From assembly GCF_002954355.1 (NCBI RefSeq), contig NZ_MQVV01000016.1, positions 248,001 to 312,000 of the forward strand: a DNA stretch of 64,000 nt, read 5' to 3'. Position 1 is the first letter of the stretch. Each line of letters opens with the position of its first letter. Of this stretch, positions 17,000 to 25,815 are shown one piece after another. The stretch is from Nonlabens tegetincola. GTDB taxonomy: Bacteria > Bacteroidota > Bacteroidia > Flavobacteriales > Flavobacteriaceae. The notes under the pieces are model-generated. The model was not told where the DNA came from, did no database searches, and was given only the letters and a program-made list of their open reading frames with translations. A program made the position numbers and the translations under genes.

Positions 17000-18199
17000 A
17001 TGGCACTAGCACCACTACATACCGACGAGAAAGCAAGAATAGAGGTGCTTAAATCGTATCACATCGATCCTAGCAAACGAAAGGATTTTGATGAACTTAC
17101 AGAATTAGCTTGTAAACTGACCGATGTACCTAAAAGTTTGATAAGCATTGTTGACAAAGACGAAGTTTGGTTTAAATCACAACATGGATTACAACTTAAT
17201 TCTTCTCCTAGAGAGCTGAGCTTTTGCTCTCATGCAATCAATTCTAATCAAGAAGTATTTCTTATAGAAGACACAAGAAAGGAGCCAGAATTTGCAGATC
17301 ATCCATTTGTAAAAGCGGCAGATCCTCTCATTTTTTATGCTGGAGTACCGTTAAAAGATGGGAACGGTTTGCCATATGGAACTATTTGTGTTTTAGATAA
17401 TGTTCCTCATAAATTTACCGATGAGCAACGTAAAAACTTACTAATGGTTGCTGATCTTGCTCAAAGACAATTTGAATTAAAACGAGCTAATTTAAAATTA
17501 AAAGAAAAAGCAAGACAATTACAGGAAAATAACAAAATGCTTGAAAATTTTGCACACACTGTATCGCATGATTTAAAAATGCCTTTGGCTAATATAATTA
17601 TGACTAGTGATATGCTTAAAGCTTCATTGAATGGCAAGTTGAATGATAAGGATTCTCAATACCTTTCTGGAATGAAGGAGGCTGCTTTTTCAATGAGTGA
17701 TTACATTGAAAATATATTAAATCACTATGAAAGTGAGCAGTTGATTATCAATACTCAAGACGAGATTGATATTTATAGCTTGCTTGAGGATATAGAGGAT
17801 ATGATCGGGCAACGAGAGGATTTTAACTTTAAAATGCCTGAGAATAATTTGCAGTTAAAGTGTGATAGTTCGGCCCTACGACAAATTCTACTCAATTTGA
17901 TAGGAAATAGTATCAAGTACAATGATAAGGACCTTATTGAAGTTAGAGTTGAAACTAAAGAGACTCCGAAATTTTATTGGATAAGTGTAGAAGATAATGG
18001 CGTGGGAATACCTGACGACAAAAAAGATAAAATATTTGAGTTATTTACCACACTAAACACTGCCGATAGAGCAGGTAAAAAAGGTCATGGTATAGGACTT
18101 TCTACTGTAAAAATTTTAGTAGATAAAATGGGTGGTGTTATTAAATGTAGATCAAAAGTCAATGAAGGAACTACATTTACCTTTTCGATAAAAAAATAA
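17000..18199 (+). CDS. GAF-domain sensor histidine kinase
   Basis: A 399-aa soluble hybrid of a GAF sensor and a histidine kinase core. Residues 25-160 are the GAF domain (SLISIVDKDEVWFKSQHGL, FCSHAINSNQ, FYAGVPLKDGNGLPYGTIC). A coiled linker at 160-185 leads to the HisKA dimerisation helix with phospho-acceptor H190 (FAHTVSHDLKMPLANI). The ATPase domain has the N box (LNLIGNSIKYND), G1 box VEDNGVGIP, F box and G2 box KGHGIGLSTVKILV. There are no membrane segments, so it senses a cytosolic signal. No response regulator is adjacent. A TATCTTTA -7-like element lies in the 110-bp upstream gap. Confidence 0.92.
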   Translation: MALAPLHTDEKARIEVLKSYHIDPSKRKDFDELTELACKLTDVPKSLISIVDKDEVWFKSQHGLQLNSSPRELSFCSHAINSNQEVFLIEDTRKEPEFADHPFVKAADPLIFYAGVPLKDGNGLPYGTICVLDNVPHKFTDEQRKNLLMVADLAQRQFELKRANLKLKEKARQLQENNKMLENFAHTVSHDLKMPLANIIMTSDMLKASLNGKLNDKDSQYLSGMKEAAFSMSDYIENILNHYESEQLIINTQDEIDIYSLLEDIEDMIGQREDFNFKMPENNLQLKCDSSALRQILLNLIGNSIKYNDKDLIEVRVETKETPKFYWISVEDNGVGIPDDKKDKIFELFTTLNTADRAGKKGHGIGLSTVKILVDKMGGVIKCRSKVNEGTTFTFSIKK

Positions 18200-18223
18200 A
18201 GTAATATAGAACAAGATATTTAT

Positions 18224-18251
18224 TTTGGTTTGAGGTAAAGAATTATCTTTG
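18224..18251 (+). promoter_or_regulatory. candidate Bacteroidetes promoter upstream of batA-like gene
   Basis: TTTG at 18224-18227 and TATCTTTG at 18244-18251 (perfect TAnnTTTG) are separated by 16 bp, slightly short for the usual spacing. The box ends 17 bp before the ATG at 18269. Confidence 0.5.
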
Positions 18252-18268
18252 AACCAAGGTTATAATGA

Positions 18269-20158
18269 ATGGTATTTAAGAATCCTACACTTCTTTGGGC
18301 ACTTTTATTTTTAGCAATACCTATTCTTGTTCATTTATTTCAGTTAAGAAGGTTTAAAAAAGTAGCTTTTACAAATGTTGCTTTTCTCAAACCGTTAATT
18401 TCTCAGACCCGAAAAAGTCGCACCATTAAAAAATGGCTTACCTTATTAACGAGGCTATGCGCTGTTGCTTGTATTGTCCTTGCTTTTGCACAACCATTTA
18501 TACCTGGAAGCAAAACGGCTATTAAGGAAAAAGAAACCTCTATATACTTGGACAACTCATTTTCTATGCAAAGAGAGGCAGCTAATGGTAGTTTATTACA
18601 GCAAAGTGTTCAACAGCTTATAGAAACTATTCCTAGCTCAAAATCTTTTAATTTAATTACAAATGACAGTGAATTCAAGAATGTTACCTTAAAAGAAGTA
18701 AAAAATAATTTATTAGACCTTAATTACTCCAAAAAACCATTTGATCTAAATCAAGCTTTGCTCAAAGCGAATAGCCTTTTTAGTGATAAAAAGAATGTAA
18801 AGGAGATCATATTAATCTCTGACTTTCAAAAATTAAATGAAGAACCATTAGATACGTCAAAATTATCATCTGTAAGGATTATTCAGGTAAATGCACCAGA
18901 TAAAATTAACATTGCAATTGATAGTGCGTTTATTTTTAAGGAAACTGGTATAAATAAAGAACTTAAGGTTCTATTATCTTCAAGTTCACCTATTGAGAAT
19001 GCTATTTCCATAGCTCTAAATCATAAAGGAAAACTTATTGCAAAAACATCCATTGAGTTTGAAAACAATAAAGCGATAGCTCAATTCAATTATACTCTTG
19101 GTGAACCTTTAACAGGTCAACTTAATATACAGTCAAACGATTTAGAATTTGATAATACGTTGTATATAAGTGAACAAGAAAAACTACGTGTCAATATTCT
19201 TGCAATTAATAATGAAAAGGATGATTTTCTTAAAAAGCTATACAAGGGTGATGAGTTCAATCTAACAAGTGTTAATTCAAATCAACTTAATTATAATCTT
19301 ATACCCGATCAAAATCTTATAATATTAAATGAACTAGACGACTTCTCTAGTGAATTAGAATCGACATTGAGACGCTTTAAATTAAATGGAGGAAAATTGG
19401 TAATAATTCCTAGTTCAGAAATGACAACTGCTTTTTTAGGAATTACTCCTTTAAGCCAGCAGGTAAATGCAGACAAGAAAATTACAAATATCAATTTTGA
19501 GCATCCTTTATTCAAAGGAGTTTTTAATAAAAGAGTATCAAATTTTCAATACCCAACGGTTTCAAAAGTTATTTTACCATCAAAACCTGTTCCTTCCATT
19601 TTAACCTATGAGGATAATTCCTCCTTTTTGTACGAGGACGACGGTACCTATATTTTTACTTCTAGCTTAAATGAGTCCAATTCAAATTTTAAAAGCTCAC
19701 CTCTTATTGTTCCCATATTTTACAATTTTGCAATAAGTAGCTTGTCACCTTCTCGACTGTTTTACAAAACAAATCAATCGGATAAAATCACTATTCCTGT
19801 AAATGTAAAACAGGATGAGATTGTTACTATAAGTAATCAAGAAATCGAAGTAATTCCTCTACAAAAGGCTTTTAATAATAAAGTAGAAATTCAAACTGAT
19901 GGAATTGACTTATCAGCAGGAAATTATACCTTAAGTTATTCAGGTGTTGCTGTTGGAAATATTAGTTTTAATAATGATAGATTAGAAAATAAACAAAGTT
20001 TTTACGAATTACAATCTTTAGATACCTACAGCTCTGTCAAAGATTTAATGAGTCAATTAAGCAGCGAGGAAAATATAACATCATTATGGCAATGGTTCGT
20101 ATGCGGTGCATTACTTTTCTTTTTACTTGAAACCTTGATATTAAAATATTTGAAATGA
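18269..20158 (+). CDS. BatA-domain membrane protein
   Basis: A 629-aa protein beginning with the BatA-type double-membrane-helix domain (FKNPTLLWALLFLAIPILVH, LFQLRRFKKVAF) at 1-100. A von Willebrand A-like domain at about 95-215 has a DNSFSM motif in place of the DxSxS MIDAS and the threonine is not obvious. A further globular region and a final membrane helix (LWQWFVCGALLFFLLETLIL) follow. In Bacteroidetes such proteins belong to aerotolerance-like Bat systems or stand alone; no bat gene cluster or MoxR ATPase is here. It overlaps the next gene by the 4-bp ATGA, showing co-translation. Confidence 0.85.
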   Translation: MVFKNPTLLWALLFLAIPILVHLFQLRRFKKVAFTNVAFLKPLISQTRKSRTIKKWLTLLTRLCAVACIVLAFAQPFIPGSKTAIKEKETSIYLDNSFSMQREAANGSLLQQSVQQLIETIPSSKSFNLITNDSEFKNVTLKEVKNNLLDLNYSKKPFDLNQALLKANSLFSDKKNVKEIILISDFQKLNEEPLDTSKLSSVRIIQVNAPDKINIAIDSAFIFKETGINKELKVLLSSSSPIENAISIALNHKGKLIAKTSIEFENNKAIAQFNYTLGEPLTGQLNIQSNDLEFDNTLYISEQEKLRVNILAINNEKDDFLKKLYKGDEFNLTSVNSNQLNYNLIPDQNLIILNELDDFSSELESTLRRFKLNGGKLVIIPSSEMTTAFLGITPLSQQVNADKKITNINFEHPLFKGVFNKRVSNFQYPTVSKVILPSKPVPSILTYEDNSSFLYEDDGTYIFTSSLNESNSNFKSSPLIVPIFYNFAISSLSPSRLFYKTNQSDKITIPVNVKQDEIVTISNQEIEVIPLQKAFNNKVEIQTDGIDLSAGNYTLSYSGVAVGNISFNNDRLENKQSFYELQSLDTYSSVKDLMSQLSSEENITSLWQWFVCGALLFFLLETLILKYLK

Positions 20159-21396
20159 TACTGATAAAGCAAGCAAAAATTCTTGATGAATATTCTGATC
20201 ATCATTACACAATTCAAGATATTCTTATTGAAGATGGAATTATAAAAAAAATAGCTTCTAATATTAGTGAAGATCAACAAATTGAACATATCATAAACGT
20301 TGAAGGATTACACATTTCTATAGGCTGGATAGATAGTAGTGTATGTTCTGGTGAGCCTGGTTTTGAAGAAAGACAAACGCTTAAAAACCTTGTAAATGCA
20401 GCTTCAATTGGTGGTTTCACAACAGTATTACTTAACCCTAATAATCAACCTAATCCAGAAGAAGGATCGCAAATTAAATCCTTGAAAAACTATTTGAATG
20501 ATCAGCCAGTAGATCTTATACCTATTGGATCTTTGACCTTATCTCAAAAAGGTGAACATCTAGCAGAACTCTATGATATGATAGAAGCTGGTGCAGCAGG
20601 GTTTTATGACTTTAAAAAATCAATAACCAATGCCAACTTGATGAAAGTTGCTCTTCAATACAGTACAGGATTTAATGCTGTGATACAATCATACCCTGAA
20701 AATTCAGACCTAGCAGGAAAAGGTATGGTAAATGAAGATTCTACAACCGCCTTATTAGGTTTAAAGTCTAAACCAGCCATGGCCGAAACCGTTCAAGTGG
20801 CTCGAGATCTTCAAATTCTATCCTATACGGGTGGATTGCTCCACTTCCCAACGGTCAGTCTATCAGAGAGTGTAAATTTGATTGATGAAGCACGCAGTCA
20901 GGGATTATCTGCTTCATGTAGCGTAAGTATTAATAATCTTCTTCTAGACAGTCAAAGTTTATTAGGCTTTGAAGCCAATTTCAAATTAGATCCACCACTG
21001 CGTAATGAAGAAGAAAAAACAGCACTACTCCAAGATGTAAAATCAGGTAAGGTACAAATGGTTACATCTGATCATATACCACTAGATATTGAGCATAAAA
21101 AACTAGAATTTGATCGAGCTAAATCTGGTGCTACGGCTATAGAAGTAACATTTAAAGCATTAAACGCTGTCGTTGATACCTATACTAGTGTTAAGCTCCT
21201 CACAGGAGCTTATGATGTTTTTCCAATTGAGCGACCTCGAATACAAGCGAATCATAAAGCAGTAATAACGATGTTCACAGATTCAGAAAACGATACAATA
21301 ACTAGCACCGACCTAGTATCAACATCAAAGAATTGTGCTTTATTAGGATGTAAAACGCGTGGTCGCGTTTTAGGAATAATTAATGGAAAAAAATAA
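20155..21396 (+). CDS. dihydroorotase homologue, probably catalytically inactive
   Basis: A 413-aa amidohydrolase-fold protein of the multifunctional-type dihydroorotase (PyrC) family, with opening ILIKQAKILD, the GWID motif, and TSDHIPLD and AIEVTFKALNAV near the end. The zinc-binding DxHxH of active enzymes is replaced by D60-S-S62-V-C64, and the later metal lysine and histidines are not in place (GGLLHFPTVS). I infer a non-catalytic homologue, perhaps a structural partner of aspartate transcarbamoylase as described for Pseudomonas-type non-catalytic DHOases; a true dihydroorotase should exist elsewhere. The start overlaps batA by 4 bp. Confidence 0.82.
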   Translation: MILIKQAKILDEYSDHHYTIQDILIEDGIIKKIASNISEDQQIEHIINVEGLHISIGWIDSSVCSGEPGFEERQTLKNLVNAASIGGFTTVLLNPNNQPNPEEGSQIKSLKNYLNDQPVDLIPIGSLTLSQKGEHLAELYDMIEAGAAGFYDFKKSITNANLMKVALQYSTGFNAVIQSYPENSDLAGKGMVNEDSTTALLGLKSKPAMAETVQVARDLQILSYTGGLLHFPTVSLSESVNLIDEARSQGLSASCSVSINNLLLDSQSLLGFEANFKLDPPLRNEEEKTALLQDVKSGKVQMVTSDHIPLDIEHKKLEFDRAKSGATAIEVTFKALNAVVDTYTSVKLLTGAYDVFPIERPRIQANHKAVITMFTDSENDTITSTDLVSTSKNCALLGCKTRGRVLGIINGKK

Positions 21397-21402
21397 AAAT
21401 AT

Positions 21403-21756
21403 ATGAGTAATCCTCCTGGAAAAGGCCTTGCTATACTAGGCTATTGTAGTGTGTTTGGCCTATTTATACATATCTTCTTGTTCATAGCAATTTTAGGAAC
21501 TGCCATATTACTGAACAATGGTAAAGGTCAACAATTTGCTGCCTTTCATTTACGACAAATGTTTGGTATAGGGATAGTTGCAATTTTAATTAATGCTTTT
21601 ACACCTATAATAGAACAGGGCTGGCTTGCACTGCTTATCATTTCGCTTATTGTACTTGTCGCGGTTTTAGGCTTATTGAGCGCATTGCGCAATCAAATGA
21701 TAGCCTTACCTTTTATTGGTGATTACTTTCAAAAATGGTTTAGTTTTATAAAATAA
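21403..21756 (+). CDS. small membrane protein, DUF4870-like
   Basis: A 117-aa protein with three to four hydrophobic helices (LAILGYCSVFGLFIHIFLFI, GIGIVAILINAF, LALLIISLIVLVAVLGLL). The motif FAAFHLRQMFG between helices is typical of the DUF4870/Tic20-like small membrane family, for which no function is established. It begins 7 bp after the dihydroorotase-like gene and ends 1 bp before the esterase gene, so it is part of the same operon. Confidence 0.7.
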   Translation: MSNPPGKGLAILGYCSVFGLFIHIFLFIAILGTAILLNNGKGQQFAAFHLRQMFGIGIVAILINAFTPIIEQGWLALLIISLIVLVAVLGLLSALRNQMIALPFIGDYFQKWFSFIK

Positions 21757-21757
21757 T

Positions 21758-22429
21758 ATGACAAATACTTCTCTCTCCATCAAACATATAATACGTCCAG
21801 CAGTTCAAGAAAATGCTCCTTTACTCCTATTACTTCATGGATACGGTAGTAATGAGGAAGATTTATTTTCCTTTTCTTCCGAAATAGATCCTAACATCTT
21901 TGTGGTGAGTGCCAGAGCTCCTTATGAAATCCCACCTTATGGTGCAGCATGGTACGCCATTAATTTTGATGCAGCAGGAGGAAAATTTAGTGATCTCGAT
22001 CAAGCAAAATCAAGCATGGAACTGTTAGATACATTTATAGAAGAGCTTAAGAATTCCTATTCTATAGATCCTAATAACATTAATTTACTTGGGTTTAGTC
22101 AAGGTGCTATTTTGTCTTATGCGTTAAGTTTTAAACATTTGGGAATGTTTAATAATGTGGTTGCAATGAGTGGTTACTTAAATAAAGAGCTTATTGAAAA
22201 TGAGGATGATGTGGTGGCACGCTTTCGCGAAAGCGTAAAAAAGACCAATTATTTTATTTCTCACGGAACTATGGATCAAGTAATACCGCTGGATTGGGCC
22301 AGTGAAGCTCCTAAATTCATGAGTGAATTAAAAGCTGATTATCTTTATAAAAATTATCCAATAGGACATGGGGTTTCTAGAGATAATTTTTACGATATGA
22401 AGGAATGGTTAGAAAAACGCATCTTTTAA
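21758..22429 (+). CDS. alpha/beta hydrolase, phospholipase/carboxylesterase family
   Basis: A 223-aa esterase of the Abhydrolase_2 family (carboxylesterase/YpfH-like). It has the oxyanion region LLLLHGYGSNEEDLF at 24-38, the nucleophile elbow GFSQGAILSY (serine about residue 114), the acid in SHGTMDQVIPLDWA and the histidine in YPIGHGVSRDN. There is no signal peptide, so it is cytosolic. Residues RFRES near 156-160 are encoded by a palindrome copy. It ends the batA-dihydroorotase-DUF4870-esterase operon, and its stop overlaps the end of the convergent gene by 4 bp. Confidence 0.9.
   Translation: MTNTSLSIKHIIRPAVQENAPLLLLLHGYGSNEEDLFSFSSEIDPNIFVVSARAPYEIPPYGAAWYAINFDAAGGKFSDLDQAKSSMELLDTFIEELKNSYSIDPNNINLLGFSQGAILSYALSFKHLGMFNNVVAMSGYLNKELIENEDDVVARFRESVKKTNYFISHGTMDQVIPLDWASEAPKFMSELKADYLYKNYPIGHGVSRDNFYDMKEWLEKRIF
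22220..22235. repeat. CGCTTTCGCGAAAGCG palindrome, copy 5 (in esterase gene)
   Basis: Perfect 16-bp palindrome, read in a different frame from most coding copies: CGC TTT CGC GAA AGC gives RFRES. Confidence 0.95.
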
Positions 22430-22929
22430 CCACGGTTTTTGGTATATAAAACTGTCTCGATGGTTTCAAAAGTCACTTCCTGATCTTGATCAATTTCATA
22501 TTTAAGTAAAACATCACCCCATTGATCACCATCAGTAAAATTAGCTGCTATCCATTTATGGTTTAGGGTTTGTATTTGGTCAATAGCAAATCCTCGATTG
22601 GCTCCAATGTATGGGATCAAAGGGTTACCACCATCTTTAATATTGAGCTCTAGTAATTTATCATAAAGTAAGGCTTCAACTTGAGAACTTGTAAGATTGT
22701 ATTTAAGAAAATAATTTTCGGCTTCAGGATTGCCTTTTATCGTGATAAAGTCGGCTATGGCAATTTGGGCCTGAACTGTTTCTAGCTTTTCTTCTTGTTT
22801 ATCAGCTTCCTTTTTTAGTTCCACTATTTTTTGTTCTAGCTGGGTTTGATATTTTCTACCGTTTACATAAAAAATAAGAGCTATAAGTGAAGCAAAAATG
22901 AATAAATAGAGATAAAGATTCTTTTTCAT
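22426..22929 (-). CDS. hypothetical membrane-anchored coiled-coil protein
   Basis: A 167-aa protein with one N-terminal membrane helix (LYLYLFIFASLIALIFYV, residues 5-22). A coiled-coil stretch at 28-60 (LEQKIVELKKEADKQEEKLE) is followed by a small alpha/beta domain that ends VTFETIETVLYTKNRG. It is probably a periplasm-facing anchored protein. I do not recognise the family. It starts 3 bp after the MBL hydrolase gene stop, so the two form an operon. Confidence 0.65.
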   Translation of the reverse strand: MKKNLYLYLFIFASLIALIFYVNGRKYQTQLEQKIVELKKEADKQEEKLETVQAQIAIADFITIKGNPEAENYFLKYNLTSSQVEALLYDKLLELNIKDGGNPLIPYIGANRGFAIDQIQTLNHKWIAANFTDGDQWGDVLLKYEIDQDQEVTFETIETVLYTKNRG

Positions 22930-22932
22930 AGA

Positions 22933-23700
22933 TCAAGTCGTAATTTCTAAATTATCGTAAGCAAGGTACACATTATCTGGTAATGTGGGCTCTACTTCGG
23001 CATGAAAACCAAGATGATGACTTATGTGAGTAAAATAGGTTCTTTGTGGTGATATTTTATTAATTAACTCCAAAGCTTCATCCAAATTAAGATGCGTATT
23101 ATGAGGTTCGTGACGAAGCATATTAATTACAAGAATATCTAAGTTTTCCAGTTTTTTTAATTCTTTATCGGTAATGGTTTTTACATCGGTCATATAGGCA
23201 ACATCATTAATTCTAAAGCCATGAACTGGAATGTAACCATGATCTGCAAGAACAGGAATTACCCTAATACCTTTAACTTCAAACTCGTCTTTATCAAATT
23301 CATGAACATCTAGTGTAGCTACACCAGGATATTTATTGACGGTTTCAAACATATAGGAAAATCGTTGTTGTAAGGCCAGGTGTACACGATGAGTCATATA
23401 ACAATCAAGGTCACCTTGCCTGAAGTAAAATGGCCTTAGGTCATCTAGACCTGCTGTATGATCTGCGTGCTCGTGAGTAAAAAGTACAGCATCAATTTCA
23501 GTTACTTTATTGGTAAGCATTTGTTGTCTAAAGTCTGGACCTACATCAATGATAAATCTTATTCCTTCTGTCTCGATCATAGCGCTCACGCGCAATCTTT
23601 TGTCTCTAGGGTCATCACTTAAACATACTGGATGTGTGCTTCCTATTACGGGAATTCCTTGTGATGTACCTGAGCCTAATATGGTAATTTTCGTTTTCAT
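22933..23700 (-). CDS. MBL-fold metallo-hydrolase
   Basis: A 255-aa metallo-beta-lactamase-fold enzyme with the di-metal motif H76-x-H78-x-D80-H81 (FTHEHADHTAGLDDL), further ligands HGYIPVHGF and TYFTHISHHLGFH, and the leading ILGSGTSQGIPVIG typical of the PhnP/RNase Z-like phosphodiesterase branch. The PhnP resemblance suggests a cyclic phosphate or phosphodiester substrate, but no phn genes are near, so the substrate is unknown. It is divergent from the frame-disrupted gene; a clear promoter for the latter lies in the 85-bp gap. Confidence 0.88.
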   Translation of the reverse strand: MKTKITILGSGTSQGIPVIGSTHPVCLSDDPRDKRLRVSAMIETEGIRFIIDVGPDFRQQMLTNKVTEIDAVLFTHEHADHTAGLDDLRPFYFRQGDLDCYMTHRVHLALQQRFSYMFETVNKYPGVATLDVHEFDKDEFEVKGIRVIPVLADHGYIPVHGFRINDVAYMTDVKTITDKELKKLENLDILVINMLRHEPHNTHLNLDEALELINKISPQRTYFTHISHHLGFHAEVEPTLPDNVYLAYDNLEITT

Positions 23701-23728
23701 AATTTGGCTTAAAATTAGAGATAATTTT

Positions 23729-23758
23729 TTTGAGTACTACTGTGGTTTCATACCTTTG
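23729..23758 (+). promoter_or_regulatory. Bacteroidetes-type promoter (TTTG-N18-TACCTTTG)
   Basis: TTTG at 23729-23732 and the perfect -7 box TACCTTTG at 23751-23758 are 18 bp apart, matching the TTTG/TAnnTTTG consensus. It lies 27 bp before the ATG at 23786. Confidence 0.75.
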
Positions 23759-23785
23759 TACTAACAGATTTGTAATCGTACTAAT

Positions 23786-25251
23786 ATGCCTAGCAGTTTA
23801 CCTGGAGATCAGGATTTTGAATCCATCCCATCGTTAAAGAATAAAGCCTTAAGAATAAATCTTAACAAAAACATCTACGGAACATTTGCCGAAATAGGTG
23901 CTGGTCAAGAAACAGTTCGCCATTTTTTTAGATCTGGTGGCGCTAGTGGAACTATTGCAAAAGCTATGAGTGCTTATGATAAAGACTTCTCTGATGCTGT
24001 TTATGGTATTCAGGATGATGGTCGTTACGTAACCGAGGCTAGATTGCAACGTATGTTAGAATACGAAACAGAGCTTATTGAGGATCGTTTATCTAGAGAA
24101 AAGCATCCTGAGAAAATGTTTTTCACCTATGCCAATACAGTTGCAACCATAGACTTTGCAAAAAATATCTAGGTCATGGTTGGGTAGGTATTAAATTTCA
24201 AGCTTCGCCTGGTGAGGAATATTCAAAGATTATTCTGCACGTAAGGTTTAAGGAACGTGATGCTAGACTACAACAAATTACTTTAGGTATATTAGGAACT
24301 AATCTTATTTATGGTGCCTTCTATAAATATGATCAGCCTAAAAAATTATTGAAATACCTATACGATCACATTGATATGGATAAAATTGAAATTGATATGA
24401 TCAATTTCTCTGGTCCTAGATTTGAAAATGTAGACAACCGTTTGATGAGTTTACAGCTTATTAAAAACGGAATGACGGAGGCTGTTGTGTTTGGACCAGA
24501 TGGTAATAACATACTAGCTGCCCGCATACTTTATAAGAAAAATGTACTTTGTTTACGAGGTTCTTTCCGACCAGTGACCAAAGTAAATATGGATATGTAT
24601 GAAACTGCAAAAAAACGCTTTATACAATCTGGAACAGTAACTGAAGAAAAGCTGCAAACTTTATTTGAAATCACCCTTTCCAATCTTAAAGCTAGTGGTG
24701 AAATTGATGAAGAAGACTTCTTACATAGAGCAGAATTGCTTTGTTCACTAGGACACACAGTACTCATTTCAAACTTCAAAGAATATTACCGATTAGTAGA
24801 ATATCTTAATAATTATACCAAAGCTAGAATTGGACTAGTTATGGGAGTGAATAATCTGGTCGATATTTTTGACACCAAATACTATACTCATTTAAGTGGT
24901 GGAATTCTAGAAGCATTTGGTAAATTATTCTTTAAGGATTTAAGAGTCTATCTATATCCAATGAAAGACACTGAAACCGGAGAGATGATTACCAGTGAAA
25001 ACCTAAAAGTTCATCCTAGAATGAAAGAATTGTATAAATTCTTTAAATACAACGGAAAACTTAAAGACATAGAAGATTATGATGCCTCAATAGGACATAT
25101 ATTTTCTAGAGAAGTTTTACGTATGATTGAAAATGGAGAGGATGGATGGCAAGAAATGCTACCTAATGGAGTTGCAAATCTTATTGAGAATCAACATTTC
25201 TTTGGACACGAAAGTTCAGCAAAAGAGCAAAATGAAGATGCTCCTGTGTAA
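23786..25251 (+). pseudogene. conserved Bacteroidetes protein split by a -1 frame shift in an A-run
   Basis: Two adjacent frames encode one protein of about 488 aa. The first (23786-24172) runs from MPSSLPGDQDFESI to FAKNI and stops at TAG 24170-24172. The second continues GHGWVGIKFQ to the stop at 25251 without interruption. At 24160-24165 there are six As (GCA AAA AAT ATC TAG); one more A, or a -1 slip on A-AAA-AAT, would read FAKKYLGHGWVGIKF and restore the protein. The family is conserved in Bacteroidetes (diagnostic: YANTVATIDFAK, GILGTNLIYGAFY, ILYKKNVLCLRGSFRPVTKV, GVNNLVDIFD) and often carries doubtful names; I do not know its function. It could be a sequencing error, a fresh mutation or programmed frameshifting; everything else looks intact. 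Confidence 0.8.
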
Positions 25252-25273
25252 CTGAATTGATTTGATAAAAATA

Positions 25274-25311
25274 AAAAAAGCCTCAATTTCATTTAAATTG
25301 AGGCTTTTTTA
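25274..25311. terminator. bidirectional terminator
   Basis: Long stem AAAAAAGCCTCAATTT / AAATTGAGGCTTTTTT with a short loop, between the convergent ends of the frame-disrupted gene and bcp. Confidence 0.93.
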
Positions 25312-25325
25312 TCCTTGTACAATAC

Positions 25326-25781
25326 TTAATCGACTAATATTTGAGCTGTGTGATCTTTTGTTTTAACTTTTGATATCACATCCTCAATAATTCCTTCTTC
25401 ATTTATTACAAATGTTGTTCTGTGAATTCCGTCATACTCCTTACCCATAAATTTTTTAGGACCCCAAACACCATAAGCATTTAACAGCGTATGATCCTCA
25501 TCAGATAAAAGGTCGTAAGAAAGTTCATGTTTATTTTTAAAATTCAATTGTCTTTTTTGACTATCGGCACTTGCTCCTAAAATTTCGTATCCGCTTGCGC
25601 GAAAACGATCTACGTTATCACGTAAATTACAAGCTTCGGCAGTACATCCAGGAGTACTTGCTTTGGGATAAAAGAATAGGACAAGCTTTTTTCCTGCAAA
25701 ATCAGATAAAGAAATTTCCTTTCCGTCTTGGTTAGGTATAGAAAAATCTGGAGCTTTATCTCCGGCTTTTAAAGTGGTCAT
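25326..25781 (-). CDS. bcp: thioredoxin-dependent thiol peroxidase (peroxiredoxin, Bcp/PrxQ)
   Basis: A 151-aa peroxiredoxin Q that reduces hydrogen peroxide and organic peroxides. The peroxidatic cysteine C46 and resolving cysteine C51 lie in STPGCTAEACNLRD, the classical five-residue PrxQ spacing. The N-terminal GDKAPDFSIPNQDGK and the conserved arginine in RTTFVINEEG complete the site. Cytosolic and monocistronic, divergent from nth with only 34 bp between starts. Residues 59-63 (RFRAS) are encoded by a diverged version of the 16-bp palindrome. Confidence 0.95.
   Translation of the reverse strand: MTTLKAGDKAPDFSIPNQDGKEISLSDFAGKKLVLFFYPKASTPGCTAEACNLRDNVDRFRASGYEILGASADSQKRQLNFKNKHELSYDLLSDEDHTLLNAYGVWGPKKFMGKEYDGIHRTTFVINEEGIIEDVISKVKTKDHTAQILVD
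25592..25607. repeat. diverged palindrome copy (2 mismatches) in bcp
   Basis: CGCTTGCGCGAAAACG differs from CGCTTTCGCGAAAGCG at two positions and is no longer a perfect palindrome. It is read as RFRAS in Bcp, the same frame as copy 5. It may be a decayed or unfinished copy, or chance. Confidence 0.4.
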
Positions 25782-25815
25782 AATCGTATTTTTGTTTAAG
25801 CTCTAAATTACAACA

